37,195 nucleotides of DNA from contig CAILKE010000039.1 in NCBI GenBank assembly GCA_903834765.1, positions 1 through 37,195 on the forward strand, written 5' to 3'. A program made the position numbers and the translations under genes. The notes beneath the pieces are model-generated. The model was not told the DNA's origin. It saw only the letters and a list, made by a program, of their open reading frames with translations, and made no database searches. Within the stretch, counting starts at the first letter, position 1. Each line of letters opens with the position of its first letter. Shown piece by piece: positions 7,824 through 16,701 of this stretch. This stretch comes from an uncultured Bacteroidota bacterium. GTDB taxonomy: Bacteria > Bacteroidota > Bacteroidia > B-17B0 > Aurantibacillaceae.

Positions 7824-9164
7824 TTATGCTTTTACCAATTTGTTTAAACGATCGTAATGAGAAATATCTACAAATTTTTTCTTTTGTGCTATTTCTATGA
7901 ACTCATGTTTGAAATGACGAATAGCCGCAGCTACAGGCCAGGCGGCAGCTTCACCTAATGGACAAATTGTTTTACCTTCGATTTTACTTTGTATGTCCCA
8001 TAATAAATCTACATCGCTTTCGTTAGCCGTTCCATTCAAAAACTTTTGTAATATTTTTTCCATCCAACCTGTTCCTTCGCGGCAAGGCGAACATTGTCCA
8101 CAAGACTCGTGATGATAAAAACGAGAGAAGGTAAATAAATTCTTCACGATGCTGGTGTCCTCATCCATCGCAATAAAGCCACCAGAACCCAACATAGTAC
8201 CTGTTAAGAAACCACCATCCGATAAACTTTCGTAAGTCATTAAACGCGGTTCGCCTTTAGCAGTTGTTATTGCTAATGCTGCGGGTAAAATAGGAACAGA
8301 AGAACCTCCAGCTACAATCGCTTTTAATTTTTTGCCATTACGAATACCACCACAATATTCATCACTATAAATAAAATCTTCAACCGTTATTCCTAATTCA
8401 ATTTCGTAAACACCTGGTTTATTAATATGTCCGGAAGCAGAAATTAATTTAGTTCCTGTTGATTTTCCAACACCAATTTTTGCATACTCTTCGCCTCCCA
8501 TATTCACAATAGGAACAACAGCAGCAATCGTTTCTACATTATTAACTACAGTTGGGCAACCCCATAAACCTGCTACTGCAGGAAATGGCGGCTTAATGCG
8601 AGGATTTCCTCGTTTGCCTTCTAATGATTCTAATAATGCTGTTTCTTCTCCACAGATATAAGCGCCACCACCAACTTGTACATAACAATCATGAGAGAAA
8701 TCAGTACCTAAAATATTTTTTCCTAACCAGCCTGCGGCGTAAGCCTCAGCAATAGCGGCTTCTACAATGCGTGCTACATAAAAATATTCGCCACGAATAT
8801 AGATGTAAGATGTTTTTGCTCCTAATGCAAATGAAGAAGTAATCATTCCTTCGATTAATGCATGAGGGATTTTTTCCATTAAATAACGATCTTTGAATGT
8901 TCCTGGCTCAGATTCGTCAGCATTACAAACTAAGTAACGAGGAACGCCTTCTGGCTTTGCTAAAAAGCTCCACTTCATACCTGTTGGGAAACCCGCACCA
9001 CCACGGCCTCGTAAGCCCGATTTTTTTACTTCATCGGTTACTTGATCAGGTTGCATTGTTTTTAATGCTTTCTCTACAGAAGCATAACCACCGTTTGCAC
9101 GATATACTGCTAACGTGTGAATGTTAGGTATGTGATCGTTATGTATTAATAATTTTCGTCCCAT
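7824..9164 (-). CDS. nuoF: NADH-quinone oxidoreductase subunit F (NuoF)
   Basis: NADH-oxidising subunit with FMN and one [4Fe-4S] cluster (N3 in E. coli naming). The nucleotide motif [10 protein letters not shown] lies near residues 53-62, [19 protein letters not shown] near 165 binds FMN/NADH, and [15 protein letters not shown] plus the distant CPLGEAA supply the cluster cysteines. I start at ATG 9164 ([10 protein letters not shown], 446 residues); a TTG two codons upstream also extends the frame but has no support. It lies 46 bases downstream of nuoE, and the gap holds a palindromic repeat. Confidence 0.97.
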   Translation of the reverse strand: MGRKLLIHNDHIPNIHTLAVYRANGGYASVEKALKTMQPDQVTDEVKKSGLRGRGGAGFPTGMKWSFLAKPEGVPRYLVCNADESEPGTFKDRYLMEKIPHALIEGMITSSFALGAKTSYIYIRGEYFYVARIVEAAIAEAYAAGWLGKNILGTDFSHDCYVQVGGGAYICGEETALLESLEGKRGNPRIKPPFPAVAGLWGCPTVVNNVETIAAVVPIVNMGGEEYAKIGVGKSTGTKLISASGHINKPGVYEIELGITVEDFIYSDEYCGGIRNGKKLKAIVAGGSSVPILPAALAITTAKGEPRLMTYESLSDGGFLTGTMLGSGGFIAMDEDTSIVKNLFTFSRFYHHESCGQCSPCREGTGWMEKILQKFLNGTANESDVDLLWDIQSKIEGKTICPLGEAAAWPVAAAIRHFKHEFIEIAQKKKFVDISHYDRLNKLVKA

Positions 9165-9178
9165 GTTCAATTTTTTTT

Positions 9179-9203
9179 ACTCTTCGACTACGCTCAGAGT
9201 GAC
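9179..9203. repeat. Imperfect palindromic repeat between nuoF and nuoE
   Basis: A GC-richer 25-base insert in AT-rich surroundings, with arms ACTCT and AGAGT around a core TCGACTACGCTC. Sequences of the form TTCGACT-n-CGCTCAG-n-GTGAC recur between genes in many Bacteroidota genomes. It looks like one copy of a dispersed REP-like palindrome. That statement relies on general knowledge; this window has only one copy. Confidence 0.65.
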
Positions 9204-9210
9204 AAATAAT

Positions 9211-9792
9211 TTATAGAGTGTTTTTATAATCTAAGTCTGTGTAACTTCTTAATTTACCTTCGGTTTTGTAGGTTTCTAAAATAGCATCTACTTTTTCGTA
9301 TGTTAAGTTTTCGTGGTATGATGCTCCGCATTGTAACATTGGAGATGTTCCGCAAGAACCTAAACATTCTGCTACTTTTAAAGAAAACATACCATCTTTT
9401 GTTGTTTCGCCAACTTTGATGTTTAATTTTTTCTCAATATATTTTACAATGTCTTCAGCACCGTTTAACCAACAAGAACTTGTTTGACAAACTTCTAAAA
9501 CACATTTACCCATAGGTTTTAAATTATACATCGTGTAAAACGACGCTACTTCAAAAACCTCAACAGGTCTGATTTTTAAAATAGATGCCACATAATCCAT
9601 TGTTTCTGGACTTAACCAACCGCCAAATTCAGCTTGTGCCAAATGTAATACAGGCAATAAGGCTGATTTAATTTTTTCTGGTGGATAATGTGAAATGATT
9701 GTTTGCACTGTTTTCATAGCATCTTCACTAAATACTGTTTCAGCTCGTTTTGCTTGATCAAATTTTTGTGCTCCGTGTACTTGACTACTCAT
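9211..9792 (-). CDS. nuoE: NADH-quinone oxidoreductase subunit E (NuoE)
   Basis: Partner of NuoF in the NADH dehydrogenase module, carrying a thioredoxin-like [2Fe-2S] cluster (N1a). The four ligands are visible: C102 and C107 in CQTSSC, C143 and C147 in CLGSC. The 193 residues exceed E. coli NuoE by about 25 because of an N-terminal extension (MSSQVHGAQKFDQAKRAETV) of low conservation. The helical region HYPPEKIKSALLPVLHLAQ and GWLSPETMDYVASIL are typical. It lies 115 bases after nuoD. Confidence 0.96.
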   Translation of the reverse strand: MSSQVHGAQKFDQAKRAETVFSEDAMKTVQTIISHYPPEKIKSALLPVLHLAQAEFGGWLSPETMDYVASILKIRPVEVFEVASFYTMYNLKPMGKCVLEVCQTSSCWLNGAEDIVKYIEKKLNIKVGETTKDGMFSLKVAECLGSCGTSPMLQCGASYHENLTYEKVDAILETYKTEGKLRSYTDLDYKNTL

Positions 9793-9814
9793 TCTTATTG
9801 AAATTTTAAATTTT

Positions 9815-9906
9815 AAATGATAAATGATAAATTTTAATTACCCTTTTTTCATCTAAAATGTTTTACTTTAATTAATTTAAAATTTATAATCTAACATTTA
9901 TCATTT
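9815..9906. repeat. Inverted repeat pair with a 43-base loop between nuoD and nuoE
   Basis: Arm 9815-9835 (aaatgataaatg-a-taaatttt) matches the reverse complement of arm 9879-9906, which has the same two ends (aaatgataaatg and taaatttt) but 7 extra bases between them. The 43 bases between the arms have no gene. The plan resembles the inverted repeats around the four-helix-bundle gene, without a gene inside. Low complexity makes some matching expected by chance. Confidence 0.5.
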
Positions 9907-9907
9907 C

Positions 9908-11113
9908 TTAAGCGTCTAATTCTCCTGCAATAACATTCATGCTACTCATCGTTAAGATAGCATCACTTAACATAATTCCTTTTACCATTTCGGGATATGC
10001 TTGGTAATAAATAAAGCATGGTCTTCTAAAATGTAAGCGGAATGGGGTTCTTCCACCATCACTGATTAAGTAAAAACCTAATTCTCCATTTCCACCTTCC
10101 ACACAGTGATACACTTCTCCTTTAGGAACATCAGTTTCTCCCATCACAATTTTAAAATGGTAAATCAATGCTTCCATATTGTTGTAAACTTGTTCTTTTG
10201 GAGGCATAAAGAAATCAGGTAAATCAGCATGCATTGGCCCGTCAGGCATTTTTTTAATCGCCTGTTTAATGATGCTTAGTGATTGCCACATTTCTTCTTG
10301 ACGAACCATAAAGCGATCGTATGTATCGCCACTTTTTCCTACTGGAATTTGAAAATCAAAATCTTCATAAGAACTGTATGGATTCATCACGCGTACATCA
10401 TAATCAATACCAGCCGCACGCAAGTTAGGTCCCGTGAAACTATAGCTCAAAGCCATTTCCGCAGTTATTGGTCCACAATTAATTGTGCGATCCATAAAAA
10501 TTTTATTGCGTTCTAATAAATTTGAAAACTCAGTTAAGCCTTTAGGATATTCTTCTAAAAATGTATTGATTAAATCCCACGTTTTTTTATTCCATTCTTG
10601 ATCAAATCCTCCGATACGTCCAATATTGGTAGTTAAACGAGCGCCACATATTTCTTCAAATATTTCGTAAATTTTTTCTCTCCATTGAAAAATATATAAG
10701 AAGCCCGTCATAGCTCCTGTATCAACACCAATTACGGAGTTACAAATAATATGATCTGCAATACGCGATAATTCCATAATGATTACTCTATGGTACTCAG
10801 CACGCTTAGGGATTTTAGCGCCTAATAGTTTTTCTACCGTCATGTACCAACCCATGTTGTTGATTGGTGATGAACAATAATTTAAACGATCGGTGATCGG
10901 TGTGATTTGTGCATATGGACGACGTTCTGCTAACTTTTCAAATGCGCGGTGAATATATCCAATCGTTGGTGTTGCCTCATGGATAATTTCTCCATCCATT
11001 TTCAACACATTCTGAAAAATACCGTGAGTAGCAGGATGCGTAGGGCCAAGGTTTAAAGTCGAGTATTCTTTCTCTTCGGTAACCGTTTGGTTTATGTCTA
11101 TTTTTTCTTTCAT
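9908..11113 (-). CDS. nuoD: NADH-quinone oxidoreductase subunit D (NuoD)
   Basis: The 49-kDa-type subunit that forms the quinone-binding cavity with NuoB. It has 401 residues. Landmarks: NLGPTHPATHGIFQ near residues 21-34, containing the paired histidines of the quinone site; RLNYCSSPINNMGW near 90; RIGGFDQEW near 167; and the C-terminal PSFIYYQ-like run FRRPCFIYYQAYPEMVKG ending SMNVIAGELDA. Loss of metal-binding cysteines relative to hydrogenases is normal for the family. NuoC and NuoD are separate genes here, unlike the fused form of enterobacteria; the gap is 28 bases. Confidence 0.97.
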   Translation of the reverse strand: MKEKIDINQTVTEEKEYSTLNLGPTHPATHGIFQNVLKMDGEIIHEATPTIGYIHRAFEKLAERRPYAQITPITDRLNYCSSPINNMGWYMTVEKLLGAKIPKRAEYHRVIIMELSRIADHIICNSVIGVDTGAMTGFLYIFQWREKIYEIFEEICGARLTTNIGRIGGFDQEWNKKTWDLINTFLEEYPKGLTEFSNLLERNKIFMDRTINCGPITAEMALSYSFTGPNLRAAGIDYDVRVMNPYSSYEDFDFQIPVGKSGDTYDRFMVRQEEMWQSLSIIKQAIKKMPDGPMHADLPDFFMPPKEQVYNNMEALIYHFKIVMGETDVPKGEVYHCVEGGNGELGFYLISDGGRTPFRLHFRRPCFIYYQAYPEMVKGIMLSDAILTMSSMNVIAGELDA

Positions 11114-11141
11114 TCTAAAATCTGATTTCTGAATTCAATTA

Positions 11142-11639
11142 TTATCTTCCAAACATGCTGTTATCCTTATCCGTACGCTCTTGATCTTCTAATGGATATT
11201 CTTTACGTAATGGAAAAATATCCATTTCATCCATGTTTAAAATACGTTTTAAATTAGGGTGTCCTTTGAATTTTATTCCAAAAAAGTCATACGTTTCACG
11301 CTCCATCCAATTAGCTGCAGGCCACAAATCAGTTGCCGTATGAACTTCAGGCTTTTCAATTGGCATAAATGTTTTCAAACGAATGCGATTGTTTTTTGGC
11401 ATATTATGCAAATGATAAATCACACCTAAATGCTTTTCATCAGGAGTTTGCATCCCAGTTAAATCTGTTAAAAAATGGAAGTTCAATGCTTCATCGTTTT
11501 TTAAAAACGTAAGTACCTCGTGTATTTTATCGTGTTTGATGGTAAACACTGGATAATCATACAACAACTCCGCCGACACAATGCTGTCTGCAAATTGCTC
11601 GTTTAATCGAGTGTTTACTGTATTTAATAATTCGTTCAT
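11142..11639 (-). CDS. nuoC: NADH-quinone oxidoreductase subunit C (NuoC)
   Basis: The 30-kDa-type structural subunit of the connecting part of complex I. It has 165 residues. The signature WPAANWMERETYDFFGIKF lies near residues 107-125, and it ends RKEYPLEDQERTDKDNSMFGR, with the usual LRKEYPLE motif. The N-terminal 60 residues are variable. It is preceded by nuoB with a 68-base gap that contains a small hairpin. Confidence 0.96.
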   Translation of the reverse strand: MNELLNTVNTRLNEQFADSIVSAELLYDYPVFTIKHDKIHEVLTFLKNDEALNFHFLTDLTGMQTPDEKHLGVIYHLHNMPKNNRIRLKTFMPIEKPEVHTATDLWPAANWMERETYDFFGIKFKGHPNLKRILNMDEMDIFPLRKEYPLEDQERTDKDNSMFGR

Positions 11640-11661
11640 TTTTAGTTTTTAGTTCTTAGAA

Positions 11662-11687
11662 TTTAGTTTTTGATATTAAAAACTAAA
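11662..11687. repeat. AT-rich hairpin between nuoB and nuoC
   Basis: Stem of 10 bp (tttagttttt with aaaaactaaa) around a 6-base loop gatatt. The neighbourhood also repeats ttagttttt and ttagttctta. In the transcript it would sit about 22 bases before the nuoC ATG. It might affect RNA stability; there is no T-tract, so it is not a terminator. Confidence 0.4.
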
Positions 11688-11707
11688 AATTCAACATTAA
11701 ACATTCT

Positions 11708-12271
11708 TTATTCTATTCCGTAGCTATTTAATAATTTTTTGTATTCTGGCGAATTTCTTCTTCTAAAAGATTCGTTTTGTGTTAACTCTTGTATTTTTAA
11801 AACACCTTCTAAAATCTGCTCTGGACGAGGGGGACAACCCGGCACATATACATCAACAGGAATAATTTTATCAATACCTTGTAATACAGAGTAAGTATCA
11901 AAAATACCGCCGCTACTTGCGCAAGCGCCTACCGATAATACCCAACGAGGCTCTGCCATTTGCTCATATACTTGACGCAACACTGGTCCCATTTTTTTAG
12001 AAATAGTTCCCATTACCATCAACATATCCGCTTGACGTGGAGAAAAACTTAAACGTTCTGAGCCGAAACGGCCCAAATCGTAGTGAGATGCCATGGTTGC
12101 CATAAACTCAATACCGCAACAAGAAGTTGCGAATGGCAAAGGCCATAACGAATTTTTGCGCGCTAAACCAACAGCATCTTCTAATTTCGTTGCAAAAAAA
12201 CCAGGCCCTTCAAGTCCTTCAGGACTTTTAGCGATTTCTAATTTTGTTCGTTTTATAATTTCTTTTGCCAT
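11708..12271 (-). CDS. nuoB: NADH-quinone oxidoreductase subunit B (NuoB)
   Basis: Subunit carrying cluster N2, the last electron carrier before quinone. It has 187 residues. Ligands are the adjacent cysteines C51-C52 in ATSCCGIEFMA, then C117 in VGACASSGG and C146 in VPGCPPRPEQ. GSERLSFSPRQADMLMVMGT is a further family stretch. The leader contains a single heptad unit (TTAAATC, sense) close to the ATG, so the operon's repeat family reaches here too. It follows nuoA by 56 bases. Confidence 0.97.
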   Translation of the reverse strand: MAKEIIKRTKLEIAKSPEGLEGPGFFATKLEDAVGLARKNSLWPLPFATSCCGIEFMATMASHYDLGRFGSERLSFSPRQADMLMVMGTISKKMGPVLRQVYEQMAEPRWVLSVGACASSGGIFDTYSVLQGIDKIIPVDVYVPGCPPRPEQILEGVLKIQELTQNESFRRRNSPEYKKLLNSYGIE

Positions 12272-12327
12272 TTTAACTTAAGATTTAAGATGTTGATGCC
12301 TTACTATTTAAATCAACCCTTTATTTA

Positions 12328-12702
12328 TTATTCTTCCCATTTTAATGCTTTTTTAGATAACATGTAGTAGAATCCTACTAACAATAAAGCAATAAAAGAA
12401 AACACTTCAATTACGCCAAGTAAGCCTAATTCTTTAAAATTAACTGCCCATGGATACATAAAAATAACTTCTATGTCAAACAGTACAAATAAAATTGCTA
12501 CTAAAAAGTATTTGATGGCAAATGGTAATCGGGCATTCCCTTCAGCTTCTACGCCACATTCAAATGAGTCAAGTTTTATTTTCGTTTTACGTTTTGGCCC
12601 TAACCAATGTGATGCAATCATTGTTGTGATTACAAACCCTAAGGCAACCAAAAACATTAATACAATAGGAAGGTAATTAATAGGTGATGAAGTGGTAATC
12701 AT
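12328..12702 (-). CDS. nuoA: NADH-quinone oxidoreductase subunit A (NuoA)
   Basis: Small membrane subunit with three predicted helices, at the quinone entry side. It has 124 residues. DSFECGVEAEGNARLPFAIKY (shortened here to its key residues Glu, Cys, Gly) near residues 45-65 is the family signature loop, followed by FLVAILFVLFDIEVIFMYPW. It is the first gene of the nuo operon; upstream is a promoter candidate and then the convergently placed terminator of the next gene to the right. Confidence 0.96.
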   Translation of the reverse strand: MITTSSPINYLPIVLMFLVALGFVITTMIASHWLGPKRKTKIKLDSFECGVEAEGNARLPFAIKYFLVAILFVLFDIEVIFMYPWAVNFKELGLLGVIEVFSFIALLLVGFYYMLSKKALKWEE

Positions 12703-12722
12703 AATAATCTATTTAGAGATGG

Positions 12723-12754
12723 TAAGATTAACGATTTTTGCTTAAAACATCAAA
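12723..12754 (-). promoter_or_regulatory. Candidate promoter of the nuo operon
   Basis: On the minus strand TTTG (12754-12751), 20 bases, TAATCTTA (12730-12723), compared with the Bacteroidota pattern TTTG-N17-23-TAnnTTTG. The -7 box is imperfect. The nuoA ATG is 21 bases downstream. This is the only suitable pair I see in the 100 bases before nuoA. Confidence 0.35.
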
Positions 12755-12802
12755 TAATCAGCCTATTTTTTTAAAGATTAGATTGTTTAAAAATAGCAGA
12801 AA

Positions 12803-12828
12803 AAAACCCTCAATTTCTTGAGGGTTTT
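12803..12828 (-). terminator. Rho-independent terminator after the secreted beta-propeller gene
   Basis: Perfect 11-bp stem (aaaaccctcaa / ttgagggtttt) with a 4-base loop, followed on the minus strand by a T-rich run. It lies 18 bases after the stop of the gene at 12846 and before the nuo promoter region, so it separates the two units. Confidence 0.85.
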
Positions 12829-12845
12829 AACTAATTATTTTAGTC

Positions 12846-15800
12846 TTATTCTTTAATAAACTTAATGCTTGACGAATGTTTGTCAGCAATGAATGTAATC
12901 TCGTAAATGCCTTTCACAAGTTCTGAAATCGAAATGGTTTCATTCCCTGAATTTAAAATCACATTGCCGCTTTTAACCAATTGTCCGTTTACTGCATAAA
13001 TAGTATAAGACAAACGTTTTTGCTCTTTCGTTGTTGAGTTTAAAAATAAGATGTCTTTAGCTGGATTTGGGCTAATTGCAACGCCATTTAAAAAGCTTAA
13101 TTCTTCTAATCCAACCGTAGAAATATAAACCGAATTTGAAGAGGATTGACAACCTAAACTACTAGTTACCCAAACAGAGTAATAACCATCTTGCGAAGTA
13201 GTGTATGTTTGGGCAGTAGCGCCAACAATTGGTGATCCATTTAAATACCACTGGTTTCCGGTTGATGAACTTGAATTAAGTACAGAGCCTATTTGAGTAA
13301 TTGTTGGGATTGGAGGAACAGATCCAACCGTTACGGTTGTTGTTTGAATAGAAGTACAAGCTCCAACATAACCCGTACAAGTATAAACTGATGTTACAGA
13401 TGGAGAAACGTTTAACGAGCTGCCGCTAGCGCCTGTTGACCAATTATACGTTGAAGCCCCGCTAGCAGTTAATACTGCTGATATTCCGCTGCAAACCGTT
13501 CCCGAAGTTACACTTATAGTAGGTTGTGAAACTACCGCGATTGTGTTTGTATAAACAATGCTTAATCCGTTTGCGTTTGAAGATGTTAACGAAACGGTAT
13601 AAATACCTATAGCGCCATAACTCACTGTTGGGTTTTTAACCGCCGAAATAGAAGGCGTTGCGCCCGTTAAAGTCCAACTCCAAGCGGTTGGGGTATTAGA
13701 CGACTGATCGTTTAAAACCGCAGCCGTGTTGATGCATAGAGAAGACGATGACGTTGAATAAAATGCATCTGGTGGCGCTAAAGGATTCGAATATAAATCC
13801 GTTTGCCAAACACCTCGGCCATAAGTTCCTGCACGAAGCTTGTTCGTTGGATAAAAAATTTCAAAATCATTTACAACAACGTTTGGTAAACCTGTCATAA
13901 AAGGAATGAACGATGCCATACTTCCATCTTTATAATATACTCCCACATCTGTTCCTACATAAATGGCATTATTAGAGTTTTTTTGATAAACCACGCAATT
14001 GACAGGTAAATTAGGTAATCCAGCGGAAATATTAGTCCAGCTTGTCCCTCCATTAGTAGAGGAAAATACTTTATTACCTGCAGAATACCCAGAAAATGTC
14101 ACAAATATATTATTCGCGTTTGTGTTGTCAACCGCTACTTGTGTTATTTGAGCAGACCCCGTTGGTAGTCCTGCTGAAATAGATCCCCAAGAAGTTCCAC
14201 CATTTGTTGTTTTAAACAAAGCGGAGCTTGATGAAGCATATAATACTAAGGAGTTTGATGGCGCTGCCGCTAAATACAAAAGCTGAGGACTTCCTGAAAT
14301 AGAACCCATTTGTGTCCAAGTCGTTCCTTTGTTTAGTGATTTATATACTTGTTGATAACCACAATAATAGGTTGTAGAAACATTAGGGTCTTGAATAATA
14401 GGCGCTACCCATGCCGCAGAGCCTGTTAATCCTGTAGAGATGCTTGTCCAACTAACACCCGAGTTTGAAGAACGTTGAAAATCTCCTTGAATATAAGACG
14501 CTACCAAATTAGCGTTGTTACTCCAGTCTACAAAACAATCAGCGCCATCACCACCGTATACACTTGACCAGGCACTTCCATTTAATAAATTAGTGCCGTT
14601 ATCTTGATGGCCAGAAATAACATAACTAGCCGTAGATGCAGATTGTCCAATTCGATATGATTGAGCAATATTCATTTGGCCATTAATGGTTGTCCAGGAT
14701 GAACCTGTATTTGAAGATACGGCTATTCCTCCATCAGTTCCCATAAATAATTTTGTTCCTGTTTGGTATTCAACTGCGTGCAAATCGGCATGAACATAAG
14801 GCGCGCCTCCACCATACCAGTGAGTTTGTAAAGTCCAACTTGTTCCACCATTTGTTGATTTCCAAGAGTTAACACCGCCACATACGACTTCATTTTTATT
14901 TGTTGGCGATACGCCACAGGCGATGTCATACCAACCTTGCCCCCCTGTATCAGAGCCATCCGTGCTCCATCCAAAAATATTTGGCGAAGTCGACATTGCT
15001 GTGAAACTGACGCCTGAATTTGTTGAACGATAAATTCCTCCAAAACTATTGTCAGATGCGCTACTTAAAATGTACACGTAATTTGGATCTGCAGGAGTGA
15101 CTGATACACACATTCGTGCACCACCTGTTGGTAATCCACTTGTAATGCTTACAAATGACGCGGATGTATTGCCGCCAGTCGTAGATTTTAAAAAGCCACT
15201 TGCAGTAACTGCGTATACGGTGCTTGTATCCCCTGGACGATATTCCATGTCTTTAAAAGTGCCTGTTCTAATTACATTCCAAGATGTTCCTCCATTATTT
15301 GTTCTATAAATTCCTGCACTAGTAGCGGCAAATAAAACATTAGGGTTCAATGGGTTTATTAATAAACGACCAATTGTTCTTTGTTGAGATACTAAAAATG
15401 TCAATCCTGTTGCGTTCCATGTTACACCACCATCCGTTGATTTTAAAACACCTGTGGCATGTGTGTCGCTAGCATCCACATCTCCAGTAGCTAAATACAT
15501 AATGTTAGGTGTTATAGGATTAATAGCTAAATCGGAGCATCCTAATACAGAAAGAGCGTTTGTGTTAGTTGACCAAGATGTTCCACCATTTGTAGAAACC
15601 CACAGGCCTCCAGCTCCTGTTCCTAAATATATGGTTGTAGAAATTGTTGGATGAAACCTAATAAAAGTTACGCGTCCCGCATCTCCGCCAATAGGTGAAC
15701 CAAATGGCCCAAGAGCTGTCCAATTTCCTGTTGATGTAGTTGCGTTTACCGAATTAATTCGTTGAGCCGCTGTTGGATTTGCATTTAAATATTTTTGAAA

Positions 15801-16064
15801 TTCCTCGTAAGCTTTTGAGCGAGATGCTAATTTTAAATCGCCTGTTGGATATACGCGAGGCTCCGTAAACCACTCCCAGCGCTTAAATGCCTTAAACCCC
15901 TTGCCTCTCTCATATGACTTTGTTTGCCAATAGGTCTTAAATTCTTGTTGCACAGAATAAAAGTTTTCGTTTGGGTTATGCATTTTATCAACCCATAATT
16001 GAGCTTGGAGATTAATTGCAAAAAACAGAAATGTTAAAATAGAAAGCGTAGTTTTTTTATACAT
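12846..16064 (-). CDS. Secreted beta-propeller (BNR/VPS10-like) protein with PKD/Ig-like domains and T9SS sorting domain
   Basis: A 1072-residue exported protein. Residues 1-21 are a signal peptide ending NLQAQ. About residues 110-780 hold roughly ten Asp-box-type repeats such as STDGGVTW, RTNNGGTSW, TTNGGTSW and STNGGTSW, spaced as in sialidase/sortilin beta-propellers. A PKD-like segment (SWTLTGATPSISAVKNPTVS) and an Ig-like module (TVCSGISAVLTASGASTYNW) follow. The last 85 residues (AISPNPAKDILFLNS ... ELVKGIYEITF ... IKFIKE) are a type A T9SS C-terminal domain. So it should cross the outer membrane and be surface-bound or released. No catalytic residues of a known hydrolase are obvious, so a binding role is as likely as an enzymatic one. 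The Ig-like module recurs in the protease at the right edge. Confidence 0.9.
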   Translation of the reverse strand: MYKKTTLSILTFLFFAINLQAQLWVDKMHNPNENFYSVQQEFKTYWQTKSYERGKGFKAFKRWEWFTEPRVYPTGDLKLASRSKAYEEFQKYLNANPTAAQRINSVNATTSTGNWTALGPFGSPIGGDAGRVTFIRFHPTISTTIYLGTGAGGLWVSTNGGTSWSTNTNALSVLGCSDLAINPITPNIMYLATGDVDASDTHATGVLKSTDGGVTWNATGLTFLVSQQRTIGRLLINPLNPNVLFAATSAGIYRTNNGGTSWNVIRTGTFKDMEYRPGDTSTVYAVTASGFLKSTTGGNTSASFVSITSGLPTGGARMCVSVTPADPNYVYILSSASDNSFGGIYRSTNSGVSFTAMSTSPNIFGWSTDGSDTGGQGWYDIACGVSPTNKNEVVCGGVNSWKSTNGGTSWTLQTHWYGGGAPYVHADLHAVEYQTGTKLFMGTDGGIAVSSNTGSSWTTINGQMNIAQSYRIGQSASTASYVISGHQDNGTNLLNGSAWSSVYGGDGADCFVDWSNNANLVASYIQGDFQRSSNSGVSWTSISTGLTGSAAWVAPIIQDPNVSTTYYCGYQQVYKSLNKGTTWTQMGSISGSPQLLYLAAAPSNSLVLYASSSSALFKTTNGGTSWGSISAGLPTGSAQITQVAVDNTNANNIFVTFSGYSAGNKVFSSTNGGTSWTNISAGLPNLPVNCVVYQKNSNNAIYVGTDVGVYYKDGSMASFIPFMTGLPNVVVNDFEIFYPTNKLRAGTYGRGVWQTDLYSNPLAPPDAFYSTSSSSLCINTAAVLNDQSSNTPTAWSWTLTGATPSISAVKNPTVSYGAIGIYTVSLTSSNANGLSIVYTNTIAVVSQPTISVTSGTVCSGISAVLTASGASTYNWSTGASGSSLNVSPSVTSVYTCTGYVGACTSIQTTTVTVGSVPPIPTITQIGSVLNSSSSTGNQWYLNGSPIVGATAQTYTTSQDGYYSVWVTSSLGCQSSSNSVYISTVGLEELSFLNGVAISPNPAKDILFLNSTTKEQKRLSYTIYAVNGQLVKSGNVILNSGNETISISELVKGIYEITFIADKHSSSIKFIKE

Positions 16065-16085
16065 GTTGGAATATTTAAGTTGTTA

Positions 16086-16117
16086 CTAAATTAAAGTTAA
16101 AACAACATATTAGCAAT
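16086..16117 (-). promoter_or_regulatory. Weak promoter candidate for the beta-propeller gene
   Basis: Minus strand ATTG, 20 bases, TAATTTAG (16093-16086), one mismatch in each box from TTTG and TAnnTTTG. The start codon is 21 bases downstream. The sequence is AT-rich and chance matches are easy. Confidence 0.25.
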
Positions 16118-16203
16118 TTTGTTCTGTTATATAAAAGCTTGTAAATGGTAGTCTTAACGAAATCTCATTGGAGTTTTTCTGGAGAAAACAATTAATATGA
16201 TTG

Positions 16204-16701
16204 TTAAGCAAGTCGTTTGCCCATAATTATCAATCCTCTTTCAGTATCAATCATATTAGCAATACGTGGTAAATGTGCCCATTTTTGAAACCCCATAACT
16301 TCAAATAATTTCAAACTTGGCTCGTTGTGATCAAAAATAAAACCCAACAACGTTTTAATATTTAATGCTTGACAAGCTTCAAACGCTTTGTTTAAACTAG
16401 CTTTCCCGAGCCCTTTTCCCCTCATGGTTTCTTCTAAATATATACTAACCTCAACCGTGGCGTCGTAGGCTGGTCTTCCATAAAATGAATTAAAACTCAT
16501 CCATCCAGCATACGCGCCGTCAACAAACACAAGCCATAACGGCCTTTTGTTTGGCGAATGTGCTTCGAACCAAGCTTGTTTAGATTGCGCTGTTACTGGC
16601 TCTAAATCAGCAGTCACTAGGCGCGAAGCAATCGTAGAATTATACGTAGCTACAATTTTTTGTAAATCGGTTTGTTTAGCGTAAGCAAATGATATTTCCA
16701 T
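16204..16701 (-). CDS. GNAT family N-acetyltransferase (phosphinothricin acetyltransferase-like)
   Basis: Acetyl-CoA-dependent N-acetyltransferase of 165 residues. The start (FAYAKQTDLQKIVATYNSTI) and the region GWMSFNSFYGRPAYDATVEVSIYL match the Pat/Bar-like subgroup, and RGKGLGKASL near residues 94-103 is the acetyl-CoA pyrophosphate loop. The substrate is not known; many chromosomal members act on amino acids or related amines. Its ATG directly follows the stop of the alpha/beta hydrolase (TAA-ATG), so the two are probably translated together. Confidence 0.88.
   Translation of the reverse strand: MEISFAYAKQTDLQKIVATYNSTIASRLVTADLEPVTAQSKQAWFEAHSPNKRPLWLVFVDGAYAGWMSFNSFYGRPAYDATVEVSIYLEETMRGKGLGKASLNKAFEACQALNIKTLLGFIFDHNEPSLKLFEVMGFQKWAHLPRIANMIDTERGLIIMGKRLA

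Noticed and set aside
9165-9170. TTG start two codons upstream of nuoF
   Set aside because: The ATG at 9164 begins the conserved protein; TTG starts are rare and nothing supports it.
11662-11687. Hairpin between nuoB and nuoC as a terminator
   Set aside because: It has no GC-rich stem or T-run and lies inside an operon.
14723-15043. 106-codon frame inside the beta-propeller gene on the same strand
   Set aside because: It arises from repetitive codons of the propeller repeats in a shifted frame; the long gene frame is clearly the coding one.
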